This document shows, in pieces, positions 1 to 6,315 of a stretch of DNA of 12,987 bases (position 1 is the first letter of the stretch; each line of letters begins with the position of its first letter). The stretch comes from an uncultured Alistipes sp. (lineage in GTDB: Bacteria; Bacteroidota; Bacteroidia; Bacteroidales; Rikenellaceae): assembly GCA_900546065.1 (NCBI GenBank), contig URBK01000037.1, positions 1-12,987 on the forward strand, given 5' to 3'. A program made the translations under genes and the position numbers. The notes beneath the pieces were generated by a model. The model did no database searches. It saw nothing but the letters and a program-made list of their open reading frames with translations, and had not been told where the DNA came from.

Positions 1-318
1 GCTCAGGTACTTAAAAAAAATATTTTATAATAGTGTTGCGGAATTAAGGATAAATAGTACAATAAGAAAGAAAGTAAAGAATAGTAAGAAATATTATTGC
101 ACAATCGATCTATGCAAGATAGAACAAACTGTATACATAAATTTACATCCCTCCCCTCCCTACATAAAATAAGGAAGCGTACAAAGAATATAATGACAAA
201 CAATTAATTACAAATACAATTTTCAATTCAGCCCCTACATTAATGCTATTAAGAACGTGGCATTTTGATATTCTGCTCTTGACTTTTTTATTGTCAGTAA
301 TATATTTTAATAAAAAAT
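1..318. other. AT-rich gene-poor left edge
   Basis: No supportable gene is seen here. The stretch is strongly AT-rich, in sharp contrast to the GC-rich core that starts after the tRNA. One minus-strand open frame (3-203) would encode a 66-residue peptide dominated by F, L, I, S and Y, as expected by chance from A/T-rich DNA, so I do not call it. I searched the stretch for a second copy of the tRNA-Cys 3' end, which would mark an attachment site, and found none. The composition suggests recently acquired DNA, probably the inner part of an element that continues beyond the left edge. Confidence 0.5.
278..308 (+). promoter_or_regulatory. Possible Bacteroidetes-type promoter for the DUF3853-like gene
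   Basis: CTTG at 278-281 (three of four bases of the TTTG -33 box) lies 19 bp before TATATTTT at 301-308, which matches TAnnTTTG except for the last base. The predicted start of transcription would fall only a few bases before the ATG at 319, giving an almost leaderless mRNA. This is weak evidence in such AT-rich DNA, but the spacing is right. Confidence 0.35.
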
Positions 319-591
319 ATGTTAAACGATAAAATTAATAATCGAGAGTTAATCATTGCCTTAAAAGAAGAGTTAGGCGCATTATTAGAAACCAAGTTAG
401 AGATAATTCAAAAACAAATAGAAAGCCCTTACGTAAATGGTATTGACGGATTAGCCAAATACCTTGGTGTAGGGTTAACACTTGCGCAAGAGCTCAAAAA
501 CAAGAAAGAGATTGCTTACTCGCAACGCGGTAGGCAAATATGGTTCAAGAAAAGCGATATAGAAAAATTCATACAGCGAAACAAAGCATGA
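319..591 (+). CDS. Small excisionase-like helix-turn-helix protein (DUF3853 type)
   Basis: A 90-residue protein with two visible parts. Residues about 8-35 are a charged, leucine-rich helix likely to form a coiled coil. Residues about 39-85 resemble the MerR/excisionase-type winged helix-turn-helix (VNGIDGLAKYLGVG, then RGRQIWFKKSDIEKF), where a helix-turn-helix is followed by a beta-wing that reads 'grqiwFkksdie'. This arrangement fits the DUF3853/helix_turn_helix_17 group. In Bacteroidetes these small proteins typically sit beside tyrosine integrases on integrative elements and probably act in recombination directionality or element regulation. The AT-rich composition and the nearby tRNA-Cys 3' end fit that setting. 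The role in excision is an inference from family and context. No integrase is visible, so this may be the end of an element or a remnant. Confidence 0.72.
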   Translation: MLNDKINNRELIIALKEELGALLETKLEIIQKQIESPYVNGIDGLAKYLGVGLTLAQELKNKKEIAYSQRGRQIWFKKSDIEKFIQRNKA

Positions 592-598
592 AAGAGAG

Positions 599-630
599 TT
601 TGAAGATTAACGCCAAATTTAGTACCTTTG
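599..630 (+). promoter_or_regulatory. Consensus promoter pointing outward towards tRNA-Cys
   Basis: TTTG at 599-602 and TACCTTTG at 623-630 are separated by 20 bp, a perfect match to the Bacteroidetes housekeeping promoter. Transcription should start near 637 and run rightwards. No open reading frame follows: the first ATG downstream (about 699) is immediately followed by TAG. The RNA would meet the hairpin at 683-711 after about 50 nt. The promoter therefore lacks a gene in the present arrangement. It might have driven an integrase if the DNA were circularised at the tRNA site. Confidence 0.6.
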
Positions 631-655
631 TAAAGGTTCATTGGAGTAGAAATCA

Positions 656-679
656 GGCGTAAAAAACGGCGTAAAAAAG
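656..679. repeat. Two direct GGCGTAAAAAA repeats, 12-bp period
   Basis: GGCGTAAAAAA occurs at 656-666 and again at 668-678, with a 12-bp period. The pair lies between the outward promoter and the tRNA terminator hairpin, close to the likely element/chromosome junction. Short direct repeats in this position are candidates for arm-type integrase or excisionase binding sites, but this is an inference. Simple slippage on A-tracts is the alternative. Confidence 0.5.
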
Positions 680-711
680 AAAAGTCCCTCTACACGCAAT
701 GTAGAAGGACT
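671..711 (-). terminator. Intrinsic terminator of tRNA-Cys
   Basis: AGTCC-C-TCTAC (683-693) pairs with GTAGA-A-GGACT (701-711) around a 7-nt loop, with one internal mismatch. On the minus strand the hairpin is followed by a U-rich run (complement of the A-rich 671-683). It begins 8 bases beyond the tRNA 3' end, so it is well placed to end the tRNA transcript. On the plus strand only four T's follow (714-717), which would make it a weak terminator in that direction. Confidence 0.8.
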
Positions 712-718
712 CATTTTG

Positions 719-789
719 AGGTCTGAAGCGGACTCGAACCGCTGTATAAGGTTTTGCAGACCTTTGCCTAGCCACTCGGCCATCAGACC
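719..789 (-). tRNA. tRNA-Cys (anticodon GCA)
   Basis: A full cloverleaf can be folded on the minus strand. The acceptor stem is GGTCTGA (5') with TCAGACC (3'). The D arm is GCC/GGC, the anticodon stem AAGGT/ACCTT with loop CTGCAAA (anticodon GCA), and the T arm AGCGG/CCGCT with loop TTCGAGT. The discriminator base is U, as is conserved in tRNA-Cys. CCA is not encoded in full (the next bases are CA), so the 3' end needs tRNA nucleotidyltransferase. The 3' end faces the AT-rich left edge, the usual orientation of a tRNA used as an integration site. Confidence 0.97.
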
Positions 790-1050
790 ATTCGTATTAT
801 CTTGCCGTCCTCCCCTCGACTCTCTCATCTGCAAGCGGCTGCATCGCCTCTCGCGCGTCCGCTCTTCTCTAACTCTCCTCCCTGTTCCTCACGCCCTCTC
901 GACCTCAAATATCTCTCACTCTCTCAACCTCAGGCCTCTCGCTCTCAGCCTCAATTCTCTCGCGTTCTCTCGGCTTCAAGTCCCCTCGCTCTCCCCTCAA
1001 TAGGGCCCCTCGGGTGGGTGCGGAACATGGTGTTGGGGATGTTCGGCCTG

Positions 1051-1081
1051 CAAATATACAAAAAAATATATATCTGCCAAA
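1051..1081 (-). promoter_or_regulatory. Consensus promoter reading towards tRNA-Cys
   Basis: Read on the minus strand, TTTG (1081-1078) is followed after 19 bp by TATATTTG (1058-1051), a perfect Bacteroidetes promoter. Transcription should start near 1045. The first known gene downstream is tRNA-Cys, about 255 nt away. No better promoter is visible immediately upstream of the tRNA, so this is the best candidate for its transcription. Confidence 0.65.
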
Positions 1082-1094
1082 ACTTCGGCAAATC

Positions 1095-1127
1095 TTTGAC
1101 TCTTTTTCGGAAAAAATATTACTTTTA
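1095..1127 (+). promoter_or_regulatory. Probable divergent promoter for dprA block
   Basis: TTTG at 1095-1098 and TACTTTTA at 1120-1127 (one mismatch to TAnnTTTG) are 21 bp apart on the plus strand. The pair sits back to back with the minus-strand promoter, the two -33 boxes being about 13 bp apart. If used, it gives dprA an untranslated leader of roughly 385 nt. Confidence 0.4.
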
Positions 1128-1417
1128 CTCGACCGTAGATGCCCCTGCAACCACGCAACCACACCCCCGCATACGGCCAGTCCGCCTCCGCGGGGATACG
1201 GCAACCGCAGACATGGAGGCCGACGCATACGTCACCACACCATATAAATACTGCTGTGACGCAACTTGCGGAAGGCTATATAAAAAGGCCGCAAACGGTT
1301 GAATGACATAACGTCACAAGACATACGGGACGCAGGCCGCAGAACATGCAGCTCGGAATGTGAGAAGCATGACGGCAGCCGCCAAAGGACATTGGTCGTA
1401 AAGCAGAGGTGTACAGT

Positions 1418-1441
1418 CGGCCGCAAAACTGAATGCGGCCG
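1418..1441. other. GC hairpin in the dprA leader
   Basis: CGGCCGCA (1418-1425) is perfectly complementary to TGCGGCCG (1434-1441) around an 8-nt loop. No T-run follows on the plus strand, so it does not look like an intrinsic terminator. It is about 78 bp upstream of the dprA start and could shape the leader RNA. Confidence 0.4.
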
Positions 1442-1518
1442 GCGGCGCAGGAAGAGAGATACAGAGAGACCGGCGGGTGCAGGCGGAGCCGCTGAGAGGA
1501 TACGTGTAAATATAAAGT

Positions 1519-2610
1519 ATGACAATACACGACATAGCCATATCGTTCGTACCGATGCTCGGGGCAAAGGGTGCGGCACATCTGGTCGAGTGTTTCGGGT
1601 CGGCCGAGGCCGTATATTCAGCCTCGGCCGGGGAGCTTGTGGAGCGCGCCGAACTCAACCAGCGCACCGCACGCGCCATAGCCGCGGGTGCCGGAATGCG
1701 CGAGGCCGAGCGCGAGATGGCATACTGCCGCCGCAACGGCATCACCCCCATAGGAGTGTCCGACGAGCGTTATCCGCCGCTCATGCGGCTCACGCCCGAC
1801 CATCCGCCCGTGCTGTACGCATGCGGCCAAGCAGAGGCTTTGCGGCGTCAGGCCATAGCCTTCGTCGGCACAAGGAACATGTCGGCATACGGGCAGGCCA
1901 TGTGCGGCACCCTCATCGGAGGGTTGGCGAGGTTAGTCCCCGACGTGGTCATTGTCAGCGGTTTGGCCTTCGGCATAGATGCCGCCGCACACCGCGCCGC
2001 CCTCGAGGCGGGCTTGACGACCGTCGCATTCATAGCCAGCGCCCTGCCGCAGGTGACACCGCCCGCACACGGGAGGCTCGCCGCCGAGATCATCGCCGCA
2101 GGCGGAGCCATAGTATCGGAGCTAAGCTCGCAGTCGCCCCAGAACGGGCGTCTCTACATACCGCGCAACCGTCTCATTGCCGCCATGTCGGCCGCCACGG
2201 TCGTCGTGGAGTCGCCCGAAGCTGGAGGGTCTCTCACAACGGCCGCCTTCGCCGACGGCTATTCACGCACGGTGATGGCGGTGCCCGGGCGCGCCACGGA
2301 CATGCGTTCGCGCGGCACCAACGCCCTGATACGCAACCGCAAGGCTGCCCTCATAACCTCTGTCGAGGATATGGTGGCGGAGCTTATGTGGGATCTGGGC
2401 ACGCCGCCCGCCGAGCCGCAGCGCGAGGCGCTCCCGCTGACAGATGAGGAACAACGGTTGCTCGCTCTCTTCGGAGACGAACCCCTCCCGACCGAGGCGC
2501 TGCTCGCGGCGAGCGGCCTTGAGGCAGGCGAGCTGTCGCTGCTGCTCATGAACCTCGAGTTGTCGGGAGCCGTGCGCCGCCTGCCCGGAAAACGCTACGT
2601 AAAGATTTGA
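1519..2610 (+). CDS. dprA: DNA-processing protein DprA (Smf)
   Basis: 363 residues. DprA binds incoming single-stranded DNA in the cytoplasm, protects it and loads RecA during natural transformation. Domains in order: a helix-hairpin-helix-like N-terminal region (about 1-70); a Rossmann-like LOG/DprA core (about 75-290) with FVGTRN (115-120), SGLAFGIDAAAH (147-158), IPRNRLIAAMS (214-224), VVVESPEAGGSLTTAAFADG (228-247) and GTNALIRNRKA (266-276); and a C-terminal winged helix (about 305-363). Core motifs are intact. The variant ALPQVTPPAH replaces the GLDxxYPxxH of proteobacterial DprA, which I believe is usual in Bacteroidales. The ATG at 1519 has no Shine-Dalgarno, as is common in this phylum. 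The next gene begins 4 bp after its stop, implying co-transcription. Competence is not established in this group, so the biological role may be general DNA processing. Confidence 0.95.
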   Translation: MTIHDIAISFVPMLGAKGAAHLVECFGSAEAVYSASAGELVERAELNQRTARAIAAGAGMREAEREMAYCRRNGITPIGVSDERYPPLMRLTPDHPPVLYACGQAEALRRQAIAFVGTRNMSAYGQAMCGTLIGGLARLVPDVVIVSGLAFGIDAAAHRAALEAGLTTVAFIASALPQVTPPAHGRLAAEIIAAGGAIVSELSSQSPQNGRLYIPRNRLIAAMSAATVVVESPEAGGSLTTAAFADGYSRTVMAVPGRATDMRSRGTNALIRNRKAALITSVEDMVAELMWDLGTPPAEPQREALPLTDEEQRLLALFGDEPLPTEALLAASGLEAGELSLLLMNLELSGAVRRLPGKRYVKI

Positions 2611-2650
2611 CATTATGAATGAAGAACTGGACATTATGAATGAAGAACTG
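2609..2650 (+). repeat. Perfect 21-bp tandem duplication over the dprA/M50 junction
   Basis: Bases 2609-2629 are repeated exactly at 2630-2650. The unit starts within the dprA stop codon (TGA, 2608-2610) and carries an ATG, so the downstream gene has two in-frame start codons (2615 and 2636) in identical sequence context. At the protein level it gives MNEELDI followed by MNEELTD. Confidence 0.95.
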
Positions 2651-4003
2651 ACAGATACGCCCCGCGGCAGCGAAAGCGACGCCACTATTACCCCTCCCGC
2701 AGAGGAACAAACCGGACGGGATATATGTTCGGCGGAGCCACAACCCGTCAAGATATCGGAGCAGAGTATTCCCCAACCACAGGTCGCATTCAAGAGCCCC
2801 TCGGCCAAGGCTGCGCCGCGCCGCACGCTGCGCAGCGTCGTGCGAAGGCTCAAGGGTTATGCCATCAGCATCGGATTCGGGATCATAATAGCCGCGATGA
2901 TGATGGCGAGCATCGTCATCGTACCCTCGCTCAGGGTATTCTTCTCGGAACGGATGACGGCTAACGGGCTCGGGATGTTCATGGTATACTGGATTGCGGG
3001 GATGGTGATCCTCGTAGCCGTAATGTATGCGCAGATCATAATCCACGAGGGCGGGCATCTCGTCTGCGGGCTGGCATCGGGATACCGTTTCGTATCATTC
3101 CGCGTGGCGAGCCTTATCCTCTACCGCGACGGCAGCCGTCTGCGCTTCGGACGCTTCTCGATAGCCGGCACAGCGGGGCAATGTCTTCTCGAGCCCCCGA
3201 CCGGCCGCATAGAAGATGCCGACCGCATGCCCCTCGGCGCCTACTTCATGGGTGGCGCGGCGGCAAACCTCACTGTCGCTGCGGTAGCCGCAGCGCTGCT
3301 CGCGACCGGCATCCAGAATACGGCGGCGGCATTCACGGCATCAATGTTCCTGTTCACGGGTATCGTCACGGCCGCCATGAACGGTCTGCCGATACGTGTG
3401 GGAGGCATGCCCAACGACGGTTTCAATGCCCGCATGATGCGCCGTGACATCGAAATAAGGCGCATGCTGTGGATACAGCTCACCGTAAATGCGCAATATT
3501 CGCGCGGGCGGCTGCTGCGCGACATGCCCGACGAGTGGTTCGCCATACCGCAAGGGGCCGACCTCGCAAACCACATGTACACATCGGTTGCCTTGTTCGA
3601 CGTCTGGAGACAAATCGAGCGCCGCGACTTCGCCGCCGCTGACGACCTGCTGCTGAGGCTCCACCTACGCGAGGGGCGCATGATCGAGCTGTACCGTCTC
3701 GAGACCGCCGCCGACAGGATGTTCGTCGCGGTGATGCTGCAACGGCCCCTGCAATCCATACGCAACATATTCACCGACCGCGTAAGGGCATACGTCGCAG
3801 CCGACGCCCGATACAACATAAGCCATGCGCTGGAGCTATATGCGTGGGAGCGTTTCGTCGAGGGCGACGCCGAGCGAGCCGCCGACCGCGCCGAGACCAT
3901 ACGCCGCGCCCTGCCTCGCCACCATGCCGGCGGCGAGGCGGCCGACTGCGCCGAGCTGCTGGCGTGGATGGAGACTTTACCCGACAACTATCTATGCAAC
4001 TGA
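2615..4003 (+). CDS. Predicted membrane-embedded zinc metalloprotease, M50/site-2-protease-like
   Basis: 462 residues (455 from the second ATG at 2636). The first 75 residues are polar, proline-rich and probably disordered in the cytoplasm. Transmembrane helices are likely at about 82-105 and 119-143, with HEGGH (144-148) directly after the second: this is the HExxH zinc motif. GYRFVSFRV and AGTAGQCLLEPP (184-195) follow, then two more hydrophobic segments (about 211-232 and 238-255). NGLPIRVGGMPNDG (256-269) matches the NxxP...DG motif that gives the third zinc ligand in site-2 proteases. The C-terminal 180 residues are soluble, helical and resemble no domain I recognise. The catalytic residues therefore look intact. 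Substrate is unknown; family members cleave anti-sigma factors or other membrane proteins. It is packed 4 bp after dprA and overlaps the next gene by 10 bp. Confidence 0.8.
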   Translation: MNEELDIMNEELTDTPRGSESDATITPPAEEQTGRDICSAEPQPVKISEQSIPQPQVAFKSPSAKAAPRRTLRSVVRRLKGYAISIGFGIIIAAMMMASIVIVPSLRVFFSERMTANGLGMFMVYWIAGMVILVAVMYAQIIIHEGGHLVCGLASGYRFVSFRVASLILYRDGSRLRFGRFSIAGTAGQCLLEPPTGRIEDADRMPLGAYFMGGAAANLTVAAVAAALLATGIQNTAAAFTASMFLFTGIVTAAMNGLPIRVGGMPNDGFNARMMRRDIEIRRMLWIQLTVNAQYSRGRLLRDMPDEWFAIPQGADLANHMYTSVALFDVWRQIERRDFAAADDLLLRLHLREGRMIELYRLETAADRMFVAVMLQRPLQSIRNIFTDRVRAYVAADARYNISHALELYAWERFVEGDAERAADRAETIRRALPRHHAGGEAADCAELLAWMETLPDNYLCN

Positions 4004-4830
4004 CAGACACACATTCACACCTCTACGCCGAGGAGTTCGACGCCGACCGCGCCGAAGCCCTGCAACGCGCCCGCGGCGCCGGCGTCGGGACCCTTCTGCT
4101 GCCCGCCATCGACTCCCTCACGCATGAGAGGCTCTTCACGATGGCCGCGGCCGCGCCCGACATGTGCAGACCCATGATGGGACTGCACCCCACATCCGTA
4201 AACGACAACCCCCGCTGGCGCGAGGAGCTGCGCACGGTGGAGCGGTATCTCGCCGAGCCGCCCCGCGGGCTGACATTCTGCGCCGTGGGCGAGATCGGGC
4301 TCGACTACTACTGGAGCCGCGACTTCGTCGCCGAGCAGCGCGAGGCATTCATCGCACAATGCCGTCTGGCCGCAAGTCTTGATCTCCCCGTAGCCATACA
4401 TACGCGTGCCGCGTGGGACGACATGTATGACATACTGCGCGAAGAGTGCGACCGCGCACGGCAGCGCGGCGAGCGTCTGCGAGGCGTGCTGCACGCCTTC
4501 TCGGAGGATGCCGACACCTTCCGCCGTCTGCGCGACTGCGGCGACTGGCTCTTCGGCATAGGCGGCGTCGTCACCTTCCGCAAGAGCGTCATCTCCACAT
4601 CCGTGGCCGAGATACCTCTCGAGCAGATCGTTCTGGAGACCGACTGCCCCTACCTCACACCCGTGCCCCATCGCGGCGAGCGAAACGAATCTTCGTACGT
4701 ACGCTACGTATGCGAGGCCGTCGCCCGCATCAAGGGCCTCGACCCGGAGCATGTCGCCGCCGTCACAACAGAGAATGCCCGCCGCATGTTCCTGCCACAG
4801 AGCCAAGCACGGACAGGCGCCCTGCAATAG
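3994..4830 (+). CDS. TatD-family metal-dependent hydrolase (deoxyribonuclease-like)
   Basis: 278 residues, the usual TatD size. It is a TIM-barrel hydrolase of the amidohydrolase superfamily, cytoplasmic, with reported DNase or 3'-5' exonuclease activity in homologues such as E. coli TatD and YcfH. Metal ligands are all in place: H7 and H9 (DTHSH), E100 (GEIGLDYYW), H136 (VAIHTR), H167 (GVLHAFS) and D217 (LETDCPYL). I chose the ATG at 3994 because DTHSH must lie at the very N-terminus; the same frame is open back to 3844, but that part is only the shadow of the preceding gene. The start overlaps the M50 gene by 10 bp, suggesting translational coupling. Which TatD paralogue it corresponds to cannot be settled here, so no symbol is given. 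Confidence 0.93.
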   Translation: MQLTDTHSHLYAEEFDADRAEALQRARGAGVGTLLLPAIDSLTHERLFTMAAAAPDMCRPMMGLHPTSVNDNPRWREELRTVERYLAEPPRGLTFCAVGEIGLDYYWSRDFVAEQREAFIAQCRLAASLDLPVAIHTRAAWDDMYDILREECDRARQRGERLRGVLHAFSEDADTFRRLRDCGDWLFGIGGVVTFRKSVISTSVAEIPLEQIVLETDCPYLTPVPHRGERNESSYVRYVCEAVARIKGLDPEHVAAVTTENARRMFLPQSQARTGALQ

Positions 4831-4842
4831 CCGCGCAACGAA

Positions 4843-4850
4843 TACATTTG
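4843..4850 (+). promoter_or_regulatory. Consensus -7 box upstream of the TIGR04076 gene
   Basis: TACATTTG at 4843-4850 matches TAnnTTTG exactly and lies 24 bp before the ATG at 4875, in the 44-bp gap after the TatD gene. No TTTG is visible at the right distance upstream, so the -33 box is poor. It suggests that the TIGR04076 gene and ansA can be transcribed independently of the dprA block. Confidence 0.45.
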
Positions 4851-4874
4851 CAACAACATATACCGTCCGACAAT

Positions 4875-5204
4875 ATGAAACGTGTACGCATAACCGTCAT
4901 GCGCAAGGTCTCCCACAGCGACCTTATGGAGCGTTACGAGAACCCCATCGAACACCCATGCGACATGCAGCAGGGGCAGGTGTTCGTATGCGAGGGGTGG
5001 CAGAAGCCCGAAGGGCTCTGCGAGAGTGCATGGCAGACCCTCTCGCCCTTCGTCATGACCCTCGCGCACGGCGGACGGGACATCTACGACGGCTGGATGA
5101 AGAACCCCGCCTCGGCCATGATATCGTGCAACGACGGCTTCCGCCCCGTGAGTTTCCTTATCGAGGCGCTCGACGAAGACGGAGGCAGCCCCACAAATGG
5201 ATAG
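4875..5204 (+). CDS. TIGR04076 family small protein
   Basis: 109 residues, cytoplasmic, no signal peptide or membrane segment. The layout matches the TIGR04076 family as I know it: an N-terminal MKRVRITVMRKV strand, C29 in HPCDMQQGQVF (28-38), KPEGLCESAW (44-53), FVMTLAHGG (59-67), WMKNP (74-78), and the C-terminal block CNDGFRPVSFLIE (85-97). Four cysteines (29, 39, 49, 85) could form a metal or redox site, but no biochemical function is known to me. The start at 4875 gives the family's normal N-terminus; the frame is open further upstream only as a shadow of the TatD gene. It lies between tatD-like and ansA genes with gaps of 44 and 78 bp, and has its own -7 box. Confidence 0.85.
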   Translation: MKRVRITVMRKVSHSDLMERYENPIEHPCDMQQGQVFVCEGWQKPEGLCESAWQTLSPFVMTLAHGGRDIYDGWMKNPASAMISCNDGFRPVSFLIEALDEDGGSPTNG

Positions 5205-5282
5205 CCTCCAGCGCCATACGGCACGGTAAGAAATATTGGAAAACAGACAAGAACAAACAAAAAACGGCATACAGACAATACC

Positions 5283-6311
5283 ATGAGATCTTCGATTCTG
5301 ATAATCTACACGGGCGGCACAATCGGCATGCAGACCGACGCCGCCACGGGTGCGCTCGTACCCTTCGACTTCGGCGGAATATACGACGAGTTCCCCTCGC
5401 TGCGCCGCCTCAATGTCGACATCGAGGTGCACACGATGCCCAAACTGATCGATTCGTCGAACGTGCGCCCCGAGGACTGGAGCGACATGGCCGACGTCAT
5501 ACGCGACAACTACGACCGTTACGACGGCTTCGTCATCCTGCACGGCACCGACACCATGTCATACAGCGCCTCGGCCCTGAGCTTCATGCTCGAGAATCTG
5601 GCCAAGCCCGTGGTCTTCACCGGCAGCCAGATACCCATAGGCGTACTGCGCACCGACGGCCGCGAGAACCTCATCACCGCCATCGAGATAGCCGGAGCCC
5701 GCATCGACGGACGCCCCGTCGTGCCCGAGGTGTCGCTGCTATTCCAGAACCGACTCTACCGCGGAAACCGTACTCACAAGTGCAGCGCCGGCGAGCTCGA
5801 CGCCTTCCGTTCGTACAACTACCCGCTGCTGGCCGAGGTCGGCGTCAAGATAGCCTACAACTTCGGCGCCATAGCCCCCGCACCCCCCGTCGTGGAGCCC
5901 CTGCGCGTGGCCCGCATGGCCGCCGACGGCGTCGCAATAGTCAAACTCTTCCCCGGAATAAGCGAACAGATGCTGCGCGCAATGCTCTCGGCCGAGGGCC
6001 TGCAGGGCGTCGTCCTCGAAACATACGGCGCCGGGAACGCCCCCACGAACGACTGGTTCCTGCAGCTCATGCGACAGACTGTCGAACGCGGAGTCACCGT
6101 GCTCAACGTCACCCAGTGCGACAGCGGCTCGGTCGAGATGCAGCTCTACGAAACCGGACAGCAGCTCCGCGCCGCAGGCGTCATTTCGGGATACGACATC
6201 ACGACAGAGGCCTCCGTAACAAAACTCATGTACGTCATGGGCAAAAATCTTACGCCCAACTACCGCCACGAACTCATGGCACGCCCCGTCAAGGGTGAAT
6301 TTACTTTATAA
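5283..6311 (+). CDS. ansA: Type I (cytoplasmic) L-asparaginase
   Basis: 342 residues. Hydrolyses L-asparagine to L-aspartate and ammonia. Catalytic motifs of the AnsA type are complete: YTGGTIG with nucleophile T13, LIDSSN (55-60) for substrate binding, HGTDTMSYSASALSF (87-101) with T89-D90, GSQIPIG (114-120), and NRLYRGNRTHK with K166 completing the second catalytic triad. The absence of a signal peptide, together with the length (E. coli AnsA is about 338 residues), supports the cytoplasmic type I enzyme rather than the periplasmic type II. It follows the TIGR04076 gene by 78 bp and is probably the last gene of the block, since a new promoter follows. No clear terminator is seen after the stop. 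Confidence 0.95.
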   Translation: MRSSILIIYTGGTIGMQTDAATGALVPFDFGGIYDEFPSLRRLNVDIEVHTMPKLIDSSNVRPEDWSDMADVIRDNYDRYDGFVILHGTDTMSYSASALSFMLENLAKPVVFTGSQIPIGVLRTDGRENLITAIEIAGARIDGRPVVPEVSLLFQNRLYRGNRTHKCSAGELDAFRSYNYPLLAEVGVKIAYNFGAIAPAPPVVEPLRVARMAADGVAIVKLFPGISEQMLRAMLSAEGLQGVVLETYGAGNAPTNDWFLQLMRQTVERGVTVLNVTQCDSGSVEMQLYETGQQLRAAGVISGYDITTEASVTKLMYVMGKNLTPNYRHELMARPVKGEFTL

Positions 6312-6315
6312 CAGG

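Larger units (their letters stand above)
790..1518. other. Long intergenic region between tRNA-Cys and dprA
   Basis: No gene is supportable here. The region has three parts. At 790-1030 the plus strand is CT-rich, so the minus strand is purine-rich with degenerate GAGAG/TTGAGG motifs; if the promoter at 1051-1081 serves the tRNA, this is its leader. At 1045-1135 there is an AT-rich island holding two divergent promoters. At 1136-1518 a GC-rich leader precedes dprA, with an 8-bp GC hairpin at 1418-1441 and purine-rich DNA from about 1440. Long open frames across here on both strands have no recognisable protein and reflect GC bias and the near absence of A/T-rich stops. Confidence 0.6.

Noticed and set aside
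3..203. 66-residue minus-strand open frame in the AT-rich left edge
   Set aside because: Product is low-complexity (F, L, I, S, Y), has no homologue I recognise and no promoter; expected by chance in A/T-rich DNA.
905..1228. 107-codon minus-strand open frame between tRNA-Cys and dprA
   Set aside because: It crosses the promoter island and the purine-rich leader; the product is compositionally biased (runs of R, E and G) with no recognisable domain.
1299..2447. 382-codon plus-strand open frame overlapping dprA
   Set aside because: It is an arginine/histidine-rich out-of-frame translation of the dprA coding strand, a typical GC-bias shadow. dprA in its own frame has all the family motifs.
1519..2610. 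Altered ALPQVTPPAH motif in DprA considered as a sign of lost function
   Set aside because: The other core motifs and the C-terminal winged helix are intact, and I believe this variant is usual in Bacteroidales DprA.
3844..3993. Upstream extension of the TatD reading frame
   Set aside because: The metal-binding DTHSH motif must be near the N-terminus, and the extension is an arginine-rich shadow of the M50 gene. The start at 3994 is used instead.
4446..4874. Upstream extension of the TIGR04076 reading frame
   Set aside because: The family begins with MKRVRITV-like sequence at 4875; the preceding 143 codons are an arginine-rich shadow of the TatD gene.
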